From Paralithodes platypus (taxonomy: Eukaryota; Arthropoda; Malacostraca; Decapoda; Lithodidae): a stretch of 64,000 nucleotides of DNA. Below, piece by piece: positions 20,729 to 30,738 of the stretch. The stretch lies in NCBI GenBank assembly GCA_032716605.1, contig CM064573.1:10641426-10705425 (forward strand), in the 5' to 3' direction. Each line of letters begins with the position of its first letter. Position 1 is the first letter of the stretch. Both the position numbers and the translations under genes were made by a program. The notes under the pieces were generated by a model. It had not been told where the DNA came from, ran no database searches, and saw only the letters and a program-made list of their open reading frames with translations.

Positions 20729-20734
<6 letters not shown>
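20251..20734. other. No gene seen
   Basis: Mixed sequence with a T-run at 20501-20517. A frame at 20381-20629 is split by that run and is not convincing. Confidence 0.4.
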
Positions 20735-20821
<87 letters not shown>

Positions 20822-20830
20822 GATAGCGAG
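20735..20830. repeat. (GA)n microsatellite
   Basis: About 80 bp of (GA)n followed by GAGCGAGC. It lies about 500 bp from the promoter at 21325; GA tracts can bind GAGA-type factors in arthropods, but nothing here shows that it does. Confidence 0.95.
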
Positions 20831-20987
20831 CGAGAGAGTATTATACAACTGACATGAAGAAGGTGTTTAATCAGTAGAGTTGAAAGAGAAAGAGAGAGGA
20901 GGGTTGAGAGAAAGGTGCGTGGGTGTGCTAACCAAACTGCCCAAGCTGTTGCGAGTCCACCGGGGTGATTGTTTACCCTCAACATAC

Positions 20988-21039
20988 CTGCCTGGAAGCC
21001 CCTCCCCCTTACCCAGGCCTTAAATTCCTCCACTGTCAT
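20988..21039 (-). CDS. Candidate first coding exon, SAP-like motif
   Basis: On the minus strand ATG (21037-21039) opens MTVEEFKAWVRGRGFQAG and a G|GTATGT donor follows at 20987, splitting a Gly codon after its first base. TVEELK-x-W/F-L-x-x-RG-L-x-x-x-G is the first helix and turn of the SAP DNA-binding motif, and the break falls where SAP continues with G-K-K-x-E-L. The frame is open upstream too (AFYFEEG precedes Met), so the true start could be further out. If the intron is not used the frame runs on into (GA)n-derived Ser/Leu. It lies head to head with the signal-peptide exon, starts 290 bp apart. Alternatives: a chance frame, or an exon of a mobile element, since SAP motifs occur in some of those. 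No second exon was found. Confidence 0.4.
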
Positions 21040-21322
21040 TCCCTCTTCAAAATAGAAAGCTCCCGATTGCCCAAATAGAAAGCTGGGGAGAACTGGGTAA
21101 AGTGTTTATAATCCAGTGGGTAACGGGGTAGGATGAACATTTTCCAGCTAAAAGTTCACAAGTTACAACCAGTTAATGAGTATCGCGTATGCTGGTCAGG
21201 TAGGTCGGCGGGGGAAAGGGAGTCAAAGGCGGCAGCTGGTGGGTGGGCCTGGAGAAGCGACCGCCTCCACTTCCCCCGCTGAGTACACGAGGTCCATTCA
21301 TTCCAGGCTCCCATTGAAAAAT

Positions 21323-21356
21323 TCAGTAGACTGTCAGTGCTCGTGAGGGGAGGTTA
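21323..21356 (+). promoter_or_regulatory. TATA-less core promoter: Inr plus DPE
   Basis: TCAGT at 21323-21327 (A at 21325 as +1) matches the arthropod initiator, and GGTTA at 21352-21356 fits the downstream promoter element RGWYV at exactly +28 to +32. No TATA box is seen near -30. The block 21190-21400 is GC- and CpG-richer than anything nearby. A second TCAGT at 21334 lacks a DPE at the right distance. The initiator and spacing rules are established for insects; their use here is inferred. Confidence 0.55.
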
Positions 21357-21424
21357 CATCGCGCGCCGCTCTAGCCCCCCACCGCACTCGTGTTAACCTG
21401 TGGATTGTGTTTGAGTTTGTGTTG

Positions 21425-21475
21425 ATGTTTGGGCGGTGGCTGGTGGCCCTGTTACTGACTCTTTGTGATTACTGA
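21425..21475 (+). CDS. Upstream ORF in the 5' leader
   Basis: ATG at 21425 opens MFGRWLVALLLTLCDY, 16 codons, closed by TGA at 21473-21475. The stop shares its A with the ATG of the main ORF (TGATG). The context before this ATG (GTTG) is weak. Such a short overlapping ORF can lower or re-route initiation. Its Leu/Val/Ala run resembles a signal peptide, which raises the possibility that a frame correction or alternative splice makes this the real start. Confidence 0.4.
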   Translation: MFGRWLVALLLTLCDY

Positions 21476-21535
21476 TGGAAGTCAAGAGTGGCACCATGTT
21501 CACCCTATTATTTCTGATGCTCTCGGCAAACTATG
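21475..21535 (+). CDS. First coding exon with signal peptide, secreted or membrane protein
   Basis: ATG at 21475 or, in better context (GGCACCATGT), ATG at 21496 gives MFTLLFLMLSANYG, a compact signal peptide with a hydrophobic core and a small residue near the expected cleavage site. The exon ends ATG|GTGAGT at 21536, a near-perfect splice donor that splits a Gly codon after its first base. The 5' leader from 21325 is 150 nt. The mature protein lies in later exons that I could not find before the window end. The product enters the secretory pathway; nothing more can be said of its role. Promoter, leader, signal peptide and donor all agree, so this is the best supported gene start in the window. 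Confidence 0.6.
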
Positions 21536-22255
21536 GTGAGTGTTGGGAAGATTTTCTTTTTACTTTTTGGCTCAGTGTTTGGGTATGTACAATCGCCTTC
21601 CCAAGATGGCAAAGTGGGACACATTGATTTTAAAACTGGAATTAACATGAGAGGAAATGCAAACAATTCTTCGTTAAAGTGGATTGTTTTTGTAATGTTA
21701 TCAATTCCAAAAGCAAAATATTCGGAAAAACGTATTCAGGCAATTATGTTTAAATGACAAGTTTCAAAACGTTTAAGGAGTGTGTTGGAAGTATTTGCCC
21801 TACACTTCACTACAAACGATTGTACTTCACATTTATCTTACTGTAACTTGTGTGATGCGATATATTATGGACTTTGTTCTGGTGTTTTCGTGAGTTTAGT
21901 CAAAGTTCGTGAGTATTGTGTGACTATGTAAATCCGGAATCGTAAGTTTAATGTACATTTACGAAATTTTAGATTATAGGTGTTGAGACAAGACAAATTA
22001 CAAAACTGTACGTAGCGAATTGTATATGAAACAAAAACAAACGAGGAACATAGTATTGTTATCATTGTTAACTTAATATTTATCTATGTGGGGGGCGGGG
22101 GGGGGGGGGGGGGGCGAAATAGCCTTAACTAGTTTGATCATTACCATCATCATCGTCATCACAATATTATTAGCAACTATGCATAATGTTCATTAGGTTT
22201 AGCATGATCTTCGTTAGTATTGTCTCCATCGTCATTATCATCAATACTAACATCA
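21536..22255 (+). other. Presumed first intron
   Basis: It starts GTGAGTGTTGGG. Unique AT-rich DNA, a G-run at 22087-22115 and ATC-rich sequence at 22130-22255. Frames such as 21533-21757 start inside the donor and are not genes. Confidence 0.45.
22087..22115. repeat. G-run
   Basis: 27-29 bp, nearly all G with two C interruptions. Confidence 0.95.
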
Positions 22256-22631
22256 TTGAGGGGACAGTGGCTGTTTGTTTGGTATATTAATTAATTTATT
22301 CATATATTTGTTTAGTTTCCTCCCTAGACCTCCATCAAACTTAGAAAAAACACCCGCTAGACCCCCCTTCAAGATAGCCTAGATTTATACATTTTTCGGT
22401 AAAAAATGTCCCAGCCAAAGGCCAATTCCTCCTAAAATTACAGGCTCGCTATCGCTCGCCAGGAAAAAATCGACACCTAAATGGCACGAAGGGTCCTAAT
22501 ATTGACAAAGAAATGGGGTGAAAGGTCATAAAATCCCAAAACTAATGGAACCAACGTCTTAAAATTTCAAAACTAGTGGGGCTAAACATTAGGGAGAAGG
22601 GGGTCCAGAAAAACAGTCTGTCTCCCCTTAA
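22256..22631 (-). mobile_element. Family A element (A8)
   Basis: TTGAGGGGACAG to GTCTGTCTCCCCTTAA, 376 bp. Left terminus one base off TTAA. Hairpin decayed to CCAGCC-AAA-GGCCAA (about 22412). It lies in the presumed first intron of the signal-peptide gene. Confidence 0.85.
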
Positions 22632-23090
22632 CAACTGGGAAACTACTCACCAATAATGTACACAGCAAAACGCGACCTACCAAATGTGTCATGTAAGGTC
22701 ACAGGTGTGGTCAGAAATATGATACAAAATAACATTCTTCGTCTATATCAATATACAGTATTAGGCCCCAATGATCTACTCAAAGCGTATTTAAAATGAA
22801 TTGCGATATAGAAATATGTTTGGCCAATTATTTTATTATTATTATTATTATTATAGATATTATTAGCATTATTAGGCTATTTGTATTATTATTACTAATA
22901 CTACTTTACCGTTAAGACCTTATTTTGCACTTCTCAATAATATATGATATATGATATACCGGGTAATCATATACGGACGGCACTCATTTCTTTCGATGAT
23001 GGGAATCTTATTTAGTTCGGCGTTTCAAAGTGTTATTCGTATTACTATCAGTGAATGAATTCTTGAAATATACAAGGACACATTTATCAA
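22632..23090. other. No gene seen
   Basis: AT-rich sequence with (TTA)n at 22830-22855. Confidence 0.5.
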
Positions 23091-23092
23091 TC

Positions 23093-23297
23093 TTATCTTG
23101 GCTATCTTGGCTATCTTGGCTATCTTGGCTATCTTGGCTATCTTGGCTATCTTGGCTATCTTGGCTATCTTGGCTATCTTGGCTATCTTGGCTATCTTGG
23201 CTATCTTGGCTATCTTGGCTATCTTGGCTATCTTGGCTATCTTGGCTATCTTGGCTATCTTGGCTATCTTGGCTATCTTGGCTATCTTGGCTATCTA
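23093..23297. repeat. 9-bp minisatellite
   Basis: About 22 perfect copies of TATCTTGGC. Because 9 is a multiple of 3, frames stay open and read (LSW)n or (LAI)n; there is no start context or splice evidence for expression. Confidence 0.97.
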
Positions 23298-23329
23298 CAG
23301 ACTATTCTACAATTAATTAAAAGATCGTT

Positions 23330-23465
23330 GGAAATATGAAGGTTACCGTAATTTAGATAGATATCAACCTTTCAATTGCTAGAGACCCTCCCAAAGCTGA
23401 AAATAAATTAATCTACTGCTGGCAGACTGTAGCGGAAAAGAGCGTCGTAATACCGAAAGGGTTAA
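23330..23465 (+). mobile_element. Family D right half (D16)
   Basis: CAAAGCTGAAAATAAATTAA through ACCGAAAGGGTTAA, with the left part missing. Confidence 0.55.
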
Positions 23466-23911
23466 CCGAGAGTGGGCATAAAAGGGGTAAGCCGACCCAT
23501 CCTCTCTGTTTAAGGGGAGATGGGTCGTTTTCTGGACCCCCTTCTTCCTCATGTTTAGCCCCAGTAGTTTGACGATTTTAAGACCTTTCGACCCTTTTCT
23601 CTCTCACTATTACGACTTCGTGTCCTTTAGGTGTCGATTTTTTCCTGGCGAGCGATAGCGAGCCTGTAATTTAGGAGGAACCGGCCTTCGGCCGAGACAT
23701 TTTTCTACCGAAAAATGTACAAATATATCTTGAACGGGGATCATGTTTTTGTGTGTATGTGTGTGTGTTTATTTATTTATTTTTTTAAAGTTTGCTGGAG
23801 GTCTATGGAACAAACTACAAACCTCCCCTTAAGAGAGTCTCCGGTACAGAAAGGGTTAACCCGAGAGTGGGCATAAAAAGGGGTAAGGCAGACCCATCCT
23901 GTCTGTATAAG
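23446..23911 (+). repeat. Direct duplication on both sides of A9
   Basis: About 65 bp (GAAAGGGTTAACC, GAGAGTGGGCATAAAA, GACCCATCCT, TCTGT) at 23449-23509 recurs at 23847-23911. Everything between is A9 and a few bases, so the A9 insertion sits between two copies of a duplicated D-end. Confidence 0.8.
23510..23832 (+). mobile_element. Family A element, complete (A9)
   Basis: TTAAGGGGAGATGGGTCG to AACCTCCCCTTAA, 323 bp. Core CTGGCGAGCGATAGCGAGCC is intact. The hairpin is CCGGCC-TTC-GGCCGA (23681-23695). Confidence 0.9.
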
Positions 23912-24127
23912 GAATGTTGCCCCTCGGTGGTGGTGGTGGTGGTCAGCTGGCGGTGGGTCAGGGTGGTGGTGGGGACGGTGGTGTTAGGAAGGACGGCATG
24001 CAACACAAACAACAACAGGAGGAAAGCGGTGCACTCTAAAAGATACAGTGTGCAAAAAAGGGCAGTGTGTTAAATCGGAGCAATGTTGTTTGAAGACTTG
24101 GAAGAATACGTAAAATAGCATTGTATC

Positions 24128-24205
24128 GCCTGCAGAAAGCCGATTGGCCCACACAAGGCAGATCCCTCTCACACCCACCCTTCCATCCCTATATGGAATG
24201 GGTTT
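24128..24205 (-). mobile_element. Non-LTR 3' fragment
   Basis: CTGCAGAAAGCCGATTGGCC, CACACAAGGCAGATCCCTCT match the region around the stop codon and after it in the element at 39335-40165. Confidence 0.65.
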
Positions 24206-24282
24206 GGACTACCAAATACCAATATTTTGGCCCAGGAAAATGTTCCCCTTCGCCACCAAAATCCCCCCCCCCCACCTAGGTA

Positions 24283-24299
24283 AGGTTAGGTTAGGTTAG
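24283..24299. repeat. Short TTAGG run
   Basis: Three or four TTAGG units (AGGTTAGGTTAGGTTAG). TTAGG is the arthropod telomere repeat; this short interior run may be chance or a repair scar. Confidence 0.5.
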
Positions 24300-24309
24300 A
24301 AGTGAATCT

Positions 24310-24389
24310 TATTATGAATGGAGTCACACTGCTTGCCTTGAATGGAGTCACACTGCTTGCCTTGAATGGAGTCACACTGCTTGCCTTGG
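24310..24389. repeat. 27-bp tandem repeat
   Basis: Three copies built on GAATGGAGTCACACTGCTTG followed by CCTT. Confidence 0.85.
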
Positions 24390-24390
24390 A

Positions 24391-25174
24391 TGTATACACA
24401 ATTACAAAACAAATAAAAGTGTGACAAATCAAATAATCTGTTTATTCATTAAAATAAAGAAGCATTCTTATGTTTTGTTTAACATACCAACAATATAGTA
24501 AGTACCGGTGTGCATACGTATTAATGATTCCTATGTAAGGGGAGAAAATTTACCAAGAGGGGAAAAAATATCCTAGATACGAATTCCTCTCAGGGGGACA
24601 AACCACCCAGGCCACTTGTCCCAGAGGGATTTTTTACTATTTTTTTTGCGGGGGGGAATTTTGGTCAGGGGGACAACTTTTTCTGCTTCACCTGTACTTC
24701 GGCCAGGTAAATTCGGCTCATTGTTGATAGGATCGAATTTACTTGTTAACTAATTTTAGATAACTTGAAGTACCGGCAACTTTTCCTAACCTATTCGTAT
24801 TATTTGTAGCATTAATGTGTCTTCCCTTAACCTACACTTGAGTGAGACGAACTTACCAGATCGAAATTTCCAAGTACCAAAGATATTGTACACCAAATCA
24901 CTGTGTTGGGAGGGTGTGTGTGTGTGTGTGTTGGGGAGGGTGTGTATTGGGGAGGCTCTTTGTGTGTGTGTGTTAACGATGGTGTCTAGGATAGATTATA
25001 TAAGACAATACAACAAGAAAAGAAAAACAAAAAGGCAGACTTCCAAACATAAGTAAATTCGGTCTCGTCAAGAATGTGCCGATGTACGTTCTGGCCGAAG
25101 ATACTGTAAGCCGGGCGTTACGTGCAACTCAGGGGCCATGCTGCTCACGTACAAGTTTCATTAACAACAGATGG
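24391..25174. other. No gene seen
   Basis: Contains a GGGGAGAAAATTTACC start that mimics a family A end (24540) without the rest, and GT tracts at 24915-24975. Confidence 0.45.
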
Positions 25175-26640
25175 GACACGGGCAGACCTGTAGGACGTAC
25201 CCACACTGATTACACTACTACACCACCATCCTTATAACCATGCCGCCATCATAACCAACACCACCATTACTACCACACCATCACAATACCACACAAGCAT
25301 CACTACCACATCAGCACCACCATCACTATTACACCACTACACACGGTCAGGTCTGTAGGATGTACGGTACATACACTGATTACACTACTATACCACCTTC
25401 ACCACCAACCTTATAACCATGCCGCCATCACCACCACACCACCACACACGGTCAGGTCTGTAGGATGTACGGTACATACACTGATTACACTACTATACCA
25501 CCTTCACCACCAACCTTATAACCATGCCGCCATCACCACCACACCACCACACACGGTCAGGTCTGTAGGATGTACGGTACATACACTGATTACACTACTA
25601 TACCACCTTCACCACCAACCTTATAACCATGCCGCCATCACCACCACACCACCACACACGGTCAGGTCTGTAGGATGTACGGTACATACACTGATTACAC
25701 TACTATACCACCTTCACCACCAACCTTATAACCATGCCGCCATCACCACCACACCACCACACACGGTCAGGTCTGTAGGATGTACGGTACATACACTGAT
25801 TACACTACTATACCACCTTCACCACCAACCTTATAACCATGCCGCCATCACCACCACACCACCACACACGGTCAGGTCTGTAGGATGTACGGTACATACA
25901 CTGATTACACTACTATACCACCTTCACCACCAACCTTATAACCATGCCGCCATCACCACCACACCACCACACACGGTCAGGTCTGTAGGATGTACGGTAC
26001 ATACACTGATTACACTACTATACCACCTTCACCACCAACCTTATAACCATGCCGCCATCACCACCACACCACCACACACGGTCAGGTCTGTAGGATGTAC
26101 GGTACATACACTGATTACACTACTATACCACCTTCACCACCAACCTTATAACCATGCCACCATCACCACCACACCACCACACACGGTCAGGTCTGTAGGA
26201 TGTACGGTACATACACTGATTACACTACTATACCACCTTCACCACCAACCTTATAACCATGCCGCCATCACCACCACACCACCACACACGGTCAGGTCTG
26301 TAGGATGTACGGTACATACACTGATTACACTACTATACCACCTTCACCACCAACCTTATAACCATGCCGCCATCACCACCACACCACCACACACGGTCAG
26401 GTCTGTAGGATGTACGGTACATACACTGATTACACTACTATACCACCTTCACCACCAACCTTATAACCATGCCACCATCACCACCACACCACCACACACG
26501 GTCAGGTCTGTAGGATGTACGGTACATACACTGATTACACTACTATACCACCTTCACCACCAACCTTATAACCATGCCGCCATCACCACCACACCACCAC
26601 ACACGGCCAGACCTGTTGGATATACCCACACTAATTACAC
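25175..26640. repeat. 105-bp satellite
   Basis: Twelve near-identical 105-bp units from 25346 to 26605, plus diverged flanking copies. The unit holds GTAGGATGTACGGTACATAC (a GTAC palindrome) and CACCACCACACCACCACACA. Only the CCGCCA/CCACCA site (26158 and 26473) varies. Stops in every frame. Confidence 0.97.
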
Positions 26641-26741
26641 TACATCACTTCCACCACCACTTCCACCTCCACCACCACCACAAGGGAGGATTTGAGGCCC
26701 ACGTGGGGATATGTTTATAAGTAACAAACTGCACAGAGCGT

Positions 26742-26752
26742 GTATATATATA

Positions 26753-26792
<40 letters not shown>

Positions 26793-26813
26793 CTGTATAT
26801 ATATATATATATA

Positions 26814-26888
<75 letters not shown>

Positions 26889-26890
26889 AT
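26742..26890. repeat. (TA)n microsatellite
   Basis: Long (TA)n with two interior CACTATATA/TACTGTATA breaks. Confidence 0.97.
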
Positions 26891-27504
26891 CAACTAACAA
26901 CATTATTGCACAAAATATATATAATACGATAAATTAGGGTATTGCCCCCTAAGTTGCAATATATGTTCGTAAATTAGTGCCTGTATGTAGTTTGCCTTTG
27001 AAATGGGTTGCGCTCCAGCTTAGATGTCTTTTGATCTTGGTTAGAACCATTTGTCCGCCAACAATGTATATACCGGTAGCATACCGCATGTGCCGACACT
27101 CAACCTCGGATCAGTAGATTCGGAATCGTAAAGTCTACTAATCCAGATATAGTAACAGAGGTTTAAATTATCTACTTATCTTGCCATTATCCCTCTCAGC
27201 ATTTGTTTCACTTTAATCTGGTTATTTTGTTATGCTATTATTAAGTTTGGATGGTCCTTTACGAATTAAAAGGATAAAGGTAATCTCATTTAACCCTAAC
27301 TCCCATAATTCCTTCCTAAATTGAGTAAAAGCGTCTAATATTAGCCATAATAAAGTGAAAATGAGTCCTCGAGTACTCGATGAGTAAAGTAAGATGTGTT
27401 CGAATTTTGAAAGGGTTATTGGGCCGCCCACACATCATTCACAAAGCGTACCTAGCAGTGATCGGAGACCCTCTTTAGCCTGCGTACATAAGATCGCGGG
27501 AAAC
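26891..27504. other. Mostly unassigned; decayed family D piece
   Basis: 27210-27418 keeps faint D features (TTTAGTTC-like left half, TTCCTTCCTAAATTGAGTAA, TAGCCATAATAAAGTGAAAA). Otherwise unique. No gene. Confidence 0.4.
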
Positions 27505-27575
27505 TGCATAAGGCCATGCGGCCCACACGAGGCAGCTCCCATTTACACCCAGCCCATATAATCCATATGGGAATC
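27505..27575 (-). mobile_element. Non-LTR 3' fragment, decayed
   Basis: CGGCCCACACGAGGCAGCTC, CCCAGCCCATATAATCCATA correspond to 24150-24200 and 39515-39562. Confidence 0.5.
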
Positions 27576-28090
27576 CAACTTACGCAAATTGGCATACACT
27601 ACAATTTAGCATTGAGCCTAGTTGGTAATGTCTGATGCACCGAGTTGAACCGACACTGATGACCGAGTTGAACCTACATTGCAATTACGTAATGCTATTC
27701 GCGAACTCCAGAAAGACTCCACGTTCCTGAAGATACCATCACCTGATATATTGTTATCGTGTGTTGCTGTGAGGTAGAAGAGGGCGTGGCAACCGAGAGG
27801 AATCACTGACTCACGAGGAAGAAAGAATCCTCTCTCTATCTGTCCCTGCCATCTTCCCTTTGCCTTAAGAGGAGAAGGTTCGATCCCAGACGGTCCCATT
27901 GGCGTGTGTACTGGCGCTGCAACAGGTACAGTCACGGGCAAAAGTCGTGATGTTAAGTGCCCATGCTTATAGCTGTTGTTGGAGTCTGATTAATACAAAA
28001 AACAATTTCTTTGATTCTTAGGGATCTGTTCATCGCCTGAGCTGGGAATTTGAGTGGTTGTCATTTCATTTACGCAAAAAAAAAAAAATA
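27576..28090. other. Unassigned, with a B-box-like site and a mariner-like end
   Basis: GGTTCGATCCC at 27877-27887 resembles a pol III B box. TACAGTCACGGGCAAAAGTC (27926) resembles the left end of element J (43776) without a partner. The 107-codon minus frame at 27618-27941 spans both and is not recognised. Confidence 0.4.
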
Positions 28091-28320
28091 TATATTCCAA
28101 CTACTCCCTCTCGGACATAGGCTGAGAGCCTTTACACTCTACCGCTGAACACGGTGAGGCCCGTGAGGTCTTGTTCCAGTCTAGGGAGTGAGACATGCGA
28201 AGCACCTATTCACGGCTCGAGCCCAACTCCATCTCTGAAGCTTCTGCGCCTCACAGTCTCACTCCCCAGGCTCGGACCCTCACTCTCAGAACGCCACCTA
28301 TTGAGCAATTAACTCACTAG
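28091..28320 (-). repeat. Dispersed repeat H, copy 1, partly tRNA-like
   Basis: CCAACTACTCCCTCTCGGAC, ATAGGCTGAGAGCC, ACACGGTGAGGCCCGTGAGG, GGGAGTGAGACATG recur at 41821-41925. The minus strand at 28262-28318 (TTAATTGCTCAATAGGTGGC, GGTCCGAGCCTGGGG) is tRNA-like. Confidence 0.65.
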
Positions 28321-28400
28321 GCATTGCCCCTCTGTAGCATATTTTGAATATGGGAATATTCATACAGTGCTATTTAATCGGGGAACAATGAGGGACACAT

Positions 28401-28407
28401 TTATATA

Positions 28408-28487
<80 letters not shown>
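28401..28487. repeat. (TA)n then (GA)n
   Basis: (TA)n 28401-28461 and (GA)n 28462-28487. Confidence 0.96.
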
Positions 28488-28488
<1 letters not shown>

Positions 28489-29213
28489 CTAACTGACTTT
28501 AGGATGTAACCTTCACCTAGGGACACAACTTAAGCATGAAAAGAGAGAGACAGACTAAGTGACTGTGGGATGTAACCTTCACCTAGGGACAGAACTTAAG
28601 CATGAAGAGAGAGAGACAGACTAAGTGACTGTGGGATGTAACCTTCACCTAGGGACAGAACTTAAGCATGGAGAGAGAGAGACAGACTAAGTGACTGTGG
28701 GATGTAACCTTCACCTAGGGACAGAACTTAAGCATGGAGAGAGAGAGACAGACTAAGTGACTGTGGGATGTAACCTTCACCTAGGGACAGAACTTAAGCA
28801 TGGAGAGAGAGAGACAGACTAAGTGACTGTGGGATGTAACCTTCACCTAGGGACAGAACTTAAGCATGGAGAGAGAGAGACAGACTAAGTGACTGTGGGA
28901 TGTAACCTTCACCTAGGGACAGAACTTAAGCATGGAGAGAGAGAGACAGACTAAGTGACTGTGGGATGTAACCTTCACCTAGGGACAGAACTTAAGCATG
29001 GAGAGAGAGAGACAGACTAAGTGACTGTGGGATGTAACCTTCACCTAGGGACAGAACTTAAGCATGGAGAGAGAGAGACAGACTAAGTGACTGTGGGATG
29101 TAACCTTCACCTAGGGACAGAACTTAAGCATGGAGAGAGAGAGACAGACTAAGTGACTGTGGGATGTAACCCTCACCTAGGGACACAACTTAAGCATGGA
29201 GAGAGAGAGATAA
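28487..29213. repeat. 66-bp satellite
   Basis: Eleven 66-bp units: GAGAGAGAGACAGACTAAGT, GACTGTGGGATGTAACCTTC, ACCTAGGGACAGAACTTAAG. It grows directly out of the (GA)n tract, and every unit carries a piece of that tract. Confidence 0.96.
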
Positions 29214-29323
29214 TACAACTTAAGTATAAAGGCAGGCCAATAAAGCTGAACCGTCTTACCAAACAAGGCAAGCAAAAAAAAAAAAAAAGCAGTGGGATTT
29301 TAGTACGGCAAATATGGTGGACT

Positions 29324-29715
29324 TTAAGGGGTTGGTGGGTGTTTTTTTATTTATTTTTTTATTTATTATTATTTTTTTGGTCTGTTTAATAAATTATTCG
29401 TATATTTTTTAGCTTCTTCCCTAGACCTCCATCAATCTTAAATAAACACCCCCTAGACCCCCTTTCAAGATCAATTTGTAAATTTTTCGGTAGAAAAAAT
29501 TTCCGGCCGATGACCGGTTCCTTCTAAAATTTCAGGCTCGCTATCGGTCGCCAAGAAATAAAACGACACCTAACTGGCACGACAAGTCTCTATATTGACA
29601 ACAAAATGGGGCGAAAGGTCTTAAAATCGACAAACTAATGGAATGAACGTCTTAAAATCTTAAAACTATTATGCTAAAAATGAGGGAGAAGGAGGTCCAG
29701 AAGAAGCTACTTTAA
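29324..29715 (-). mobile_element. Family A element (A11)
   Basis: TTAAGGGGTTGGTGGG to GAAGCTACTTTAA, 392 bp. Core GGCTCGCTATCGGTCGCCAA is present. The hairpin is CCGGCC-GAT-GACCGG. Both termini are partly replaced. Confidence 0.8.
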
Positions 29716-29757
29716 TCTGCAAAGGATGATTTCCTTTCAATATTAATTTATTTAGAA

Positions 29758-30115
29758 TTAACCCGTTCAGTACCGGTGACGTCGTTTTCATCACATTTTG
29801 GACACTATTGAACGATTATCAACGTCAATCAGCGCTCTGCAGACCCCCGTAATCCTGCGTTAATCTCTAACCGTTTTGGTAAGATGATCCTCAGGGTATT
29901 AGAGTGTTGAGCCTATAATTGGGCTTTGTAATTGGGGTTGTGTGGGACAGGGATCTGCCTTGCTTAGGCCAATCGGCTTTCTGCAGACTCCTATTTTCTT
30001 ATGTTCTTATTATATTCAGCTTAGGGAGGAACTATGGTAGCTCGAAGGGTTAAATGAGTTAGTCTGTAGGCTGTTAATGGTTGGTAGTCCTTCCTAAGCT
30101 GAATAAAATCGTCGG
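29758..30115 (+). mobile_element. Family D element (D5) carrying a CR1-like tail
   Basis: TTAACCCGTTCAGTACCGGT opens a D element. It breaks at about 29822 and resumes at 30014 (TATTCAGCTTAGGGAGGAAC, GGTAGCTCGAAGGGTTAA). It runs into the next D copy at about 30110, where its right end is lost. Confidence 0.75.
29822..30013 (+). mobile_element. CR1-like non-LTR 3' end
   Basis: TGTGTGGGACAGGGATCTGC, GGCCAATCGGCTTTCTGCAG, ending TTTTCTTATGTTCTTAT. Opposite orientation to, but the same tail as, 19435-19570. It lies in D5. Confidence 0.75.
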
Positions 30116-30157
30116 CTTAGGAAAGACGTCTACCCATAAATAGGCTATATCAATCCT

Positions 30158-30493
30158 TTAAGGGGAGATTTCCACTTGAGGGATTTTTTTATGGACCCCT
30201 TTCTCCCTCATGTTTAGCCCCATTGCTTTTGAGATTTTAAGACTTTCGCCCCATTAGTTTGGCGATCTTAAGAACTTTCGCCCCATTTCTGTACATTTTA
30301 AGACCTTTCGTACCAATTAGGTGTCGATATTTTCCTGGCGAGCGATAGCGAGCCTGTAATTTAAGAGGAATCGGCCTTCGGCTGGGACATTTTTCTACCG
30401 AAAAATGTACAAATTTATCGTGAAAGGTGGTCTAGGGGGTGTAATCGCAAGCTTGATGGGAATATAGGGAACAAAGTAAAAACCTCCCCTTAA
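30158..30493 (+). mobile_element. Family A element, complete (A12)
   Basis: TTAAGGGGAGATTTCCACTT to AACCTCCCCTTAA, 336 bp, 'TTTCCACTTGAGGGA' subfamily. Core CTGGCGAGCGATAGCGAGCC is exact. The hairpin is TCGGCC-TTC-GGCTGG. Confidence 0.92.
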
Positions 30494-30738
30494 GCTACCA
30501 TATATCTTGCCTAAGCTTCATAAAACCTCCCCTTAAGCTACCATATATCTTGCCTAAGCTTCATAAAACCTCCCCTTAAGCTACCATATATCTTGCCTAA
30601 GCTTCATAAAACCTCCCCTTAAGCTACCATATATCTTGCCTAAGCTTCATAAAACCTCCCCTTAAGCTACCATATATCTTGCCTAAGCTTCATAAAACCT
30701 CCCCTTAAGCTACCATATATCTTGCCTAAGCTTCATAA
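30481..30738. repeat. 43-bp minisatellite made from the A12/D17 junction
   Basis: Six 43-bp copies. Each unit is the last 13 bp of A12 (AACCTCCCCTTAA) joined to the adjoining D17 sequence GCTACCATATATCTTGCCTA. The array therefore arose after A12 inserted. Confidence 0.95.

Noticed and set aside
23030..23320. (LSW)n / (LAI)n repeat protein
   Set aside because: Perfect 9-bp minisatellite with no start context, splice signals or non-repeat domain.
24536..24620. Another family A copy
   Set aside because: Only GTAAGGGGAGA matches; the rest does not follow the family.
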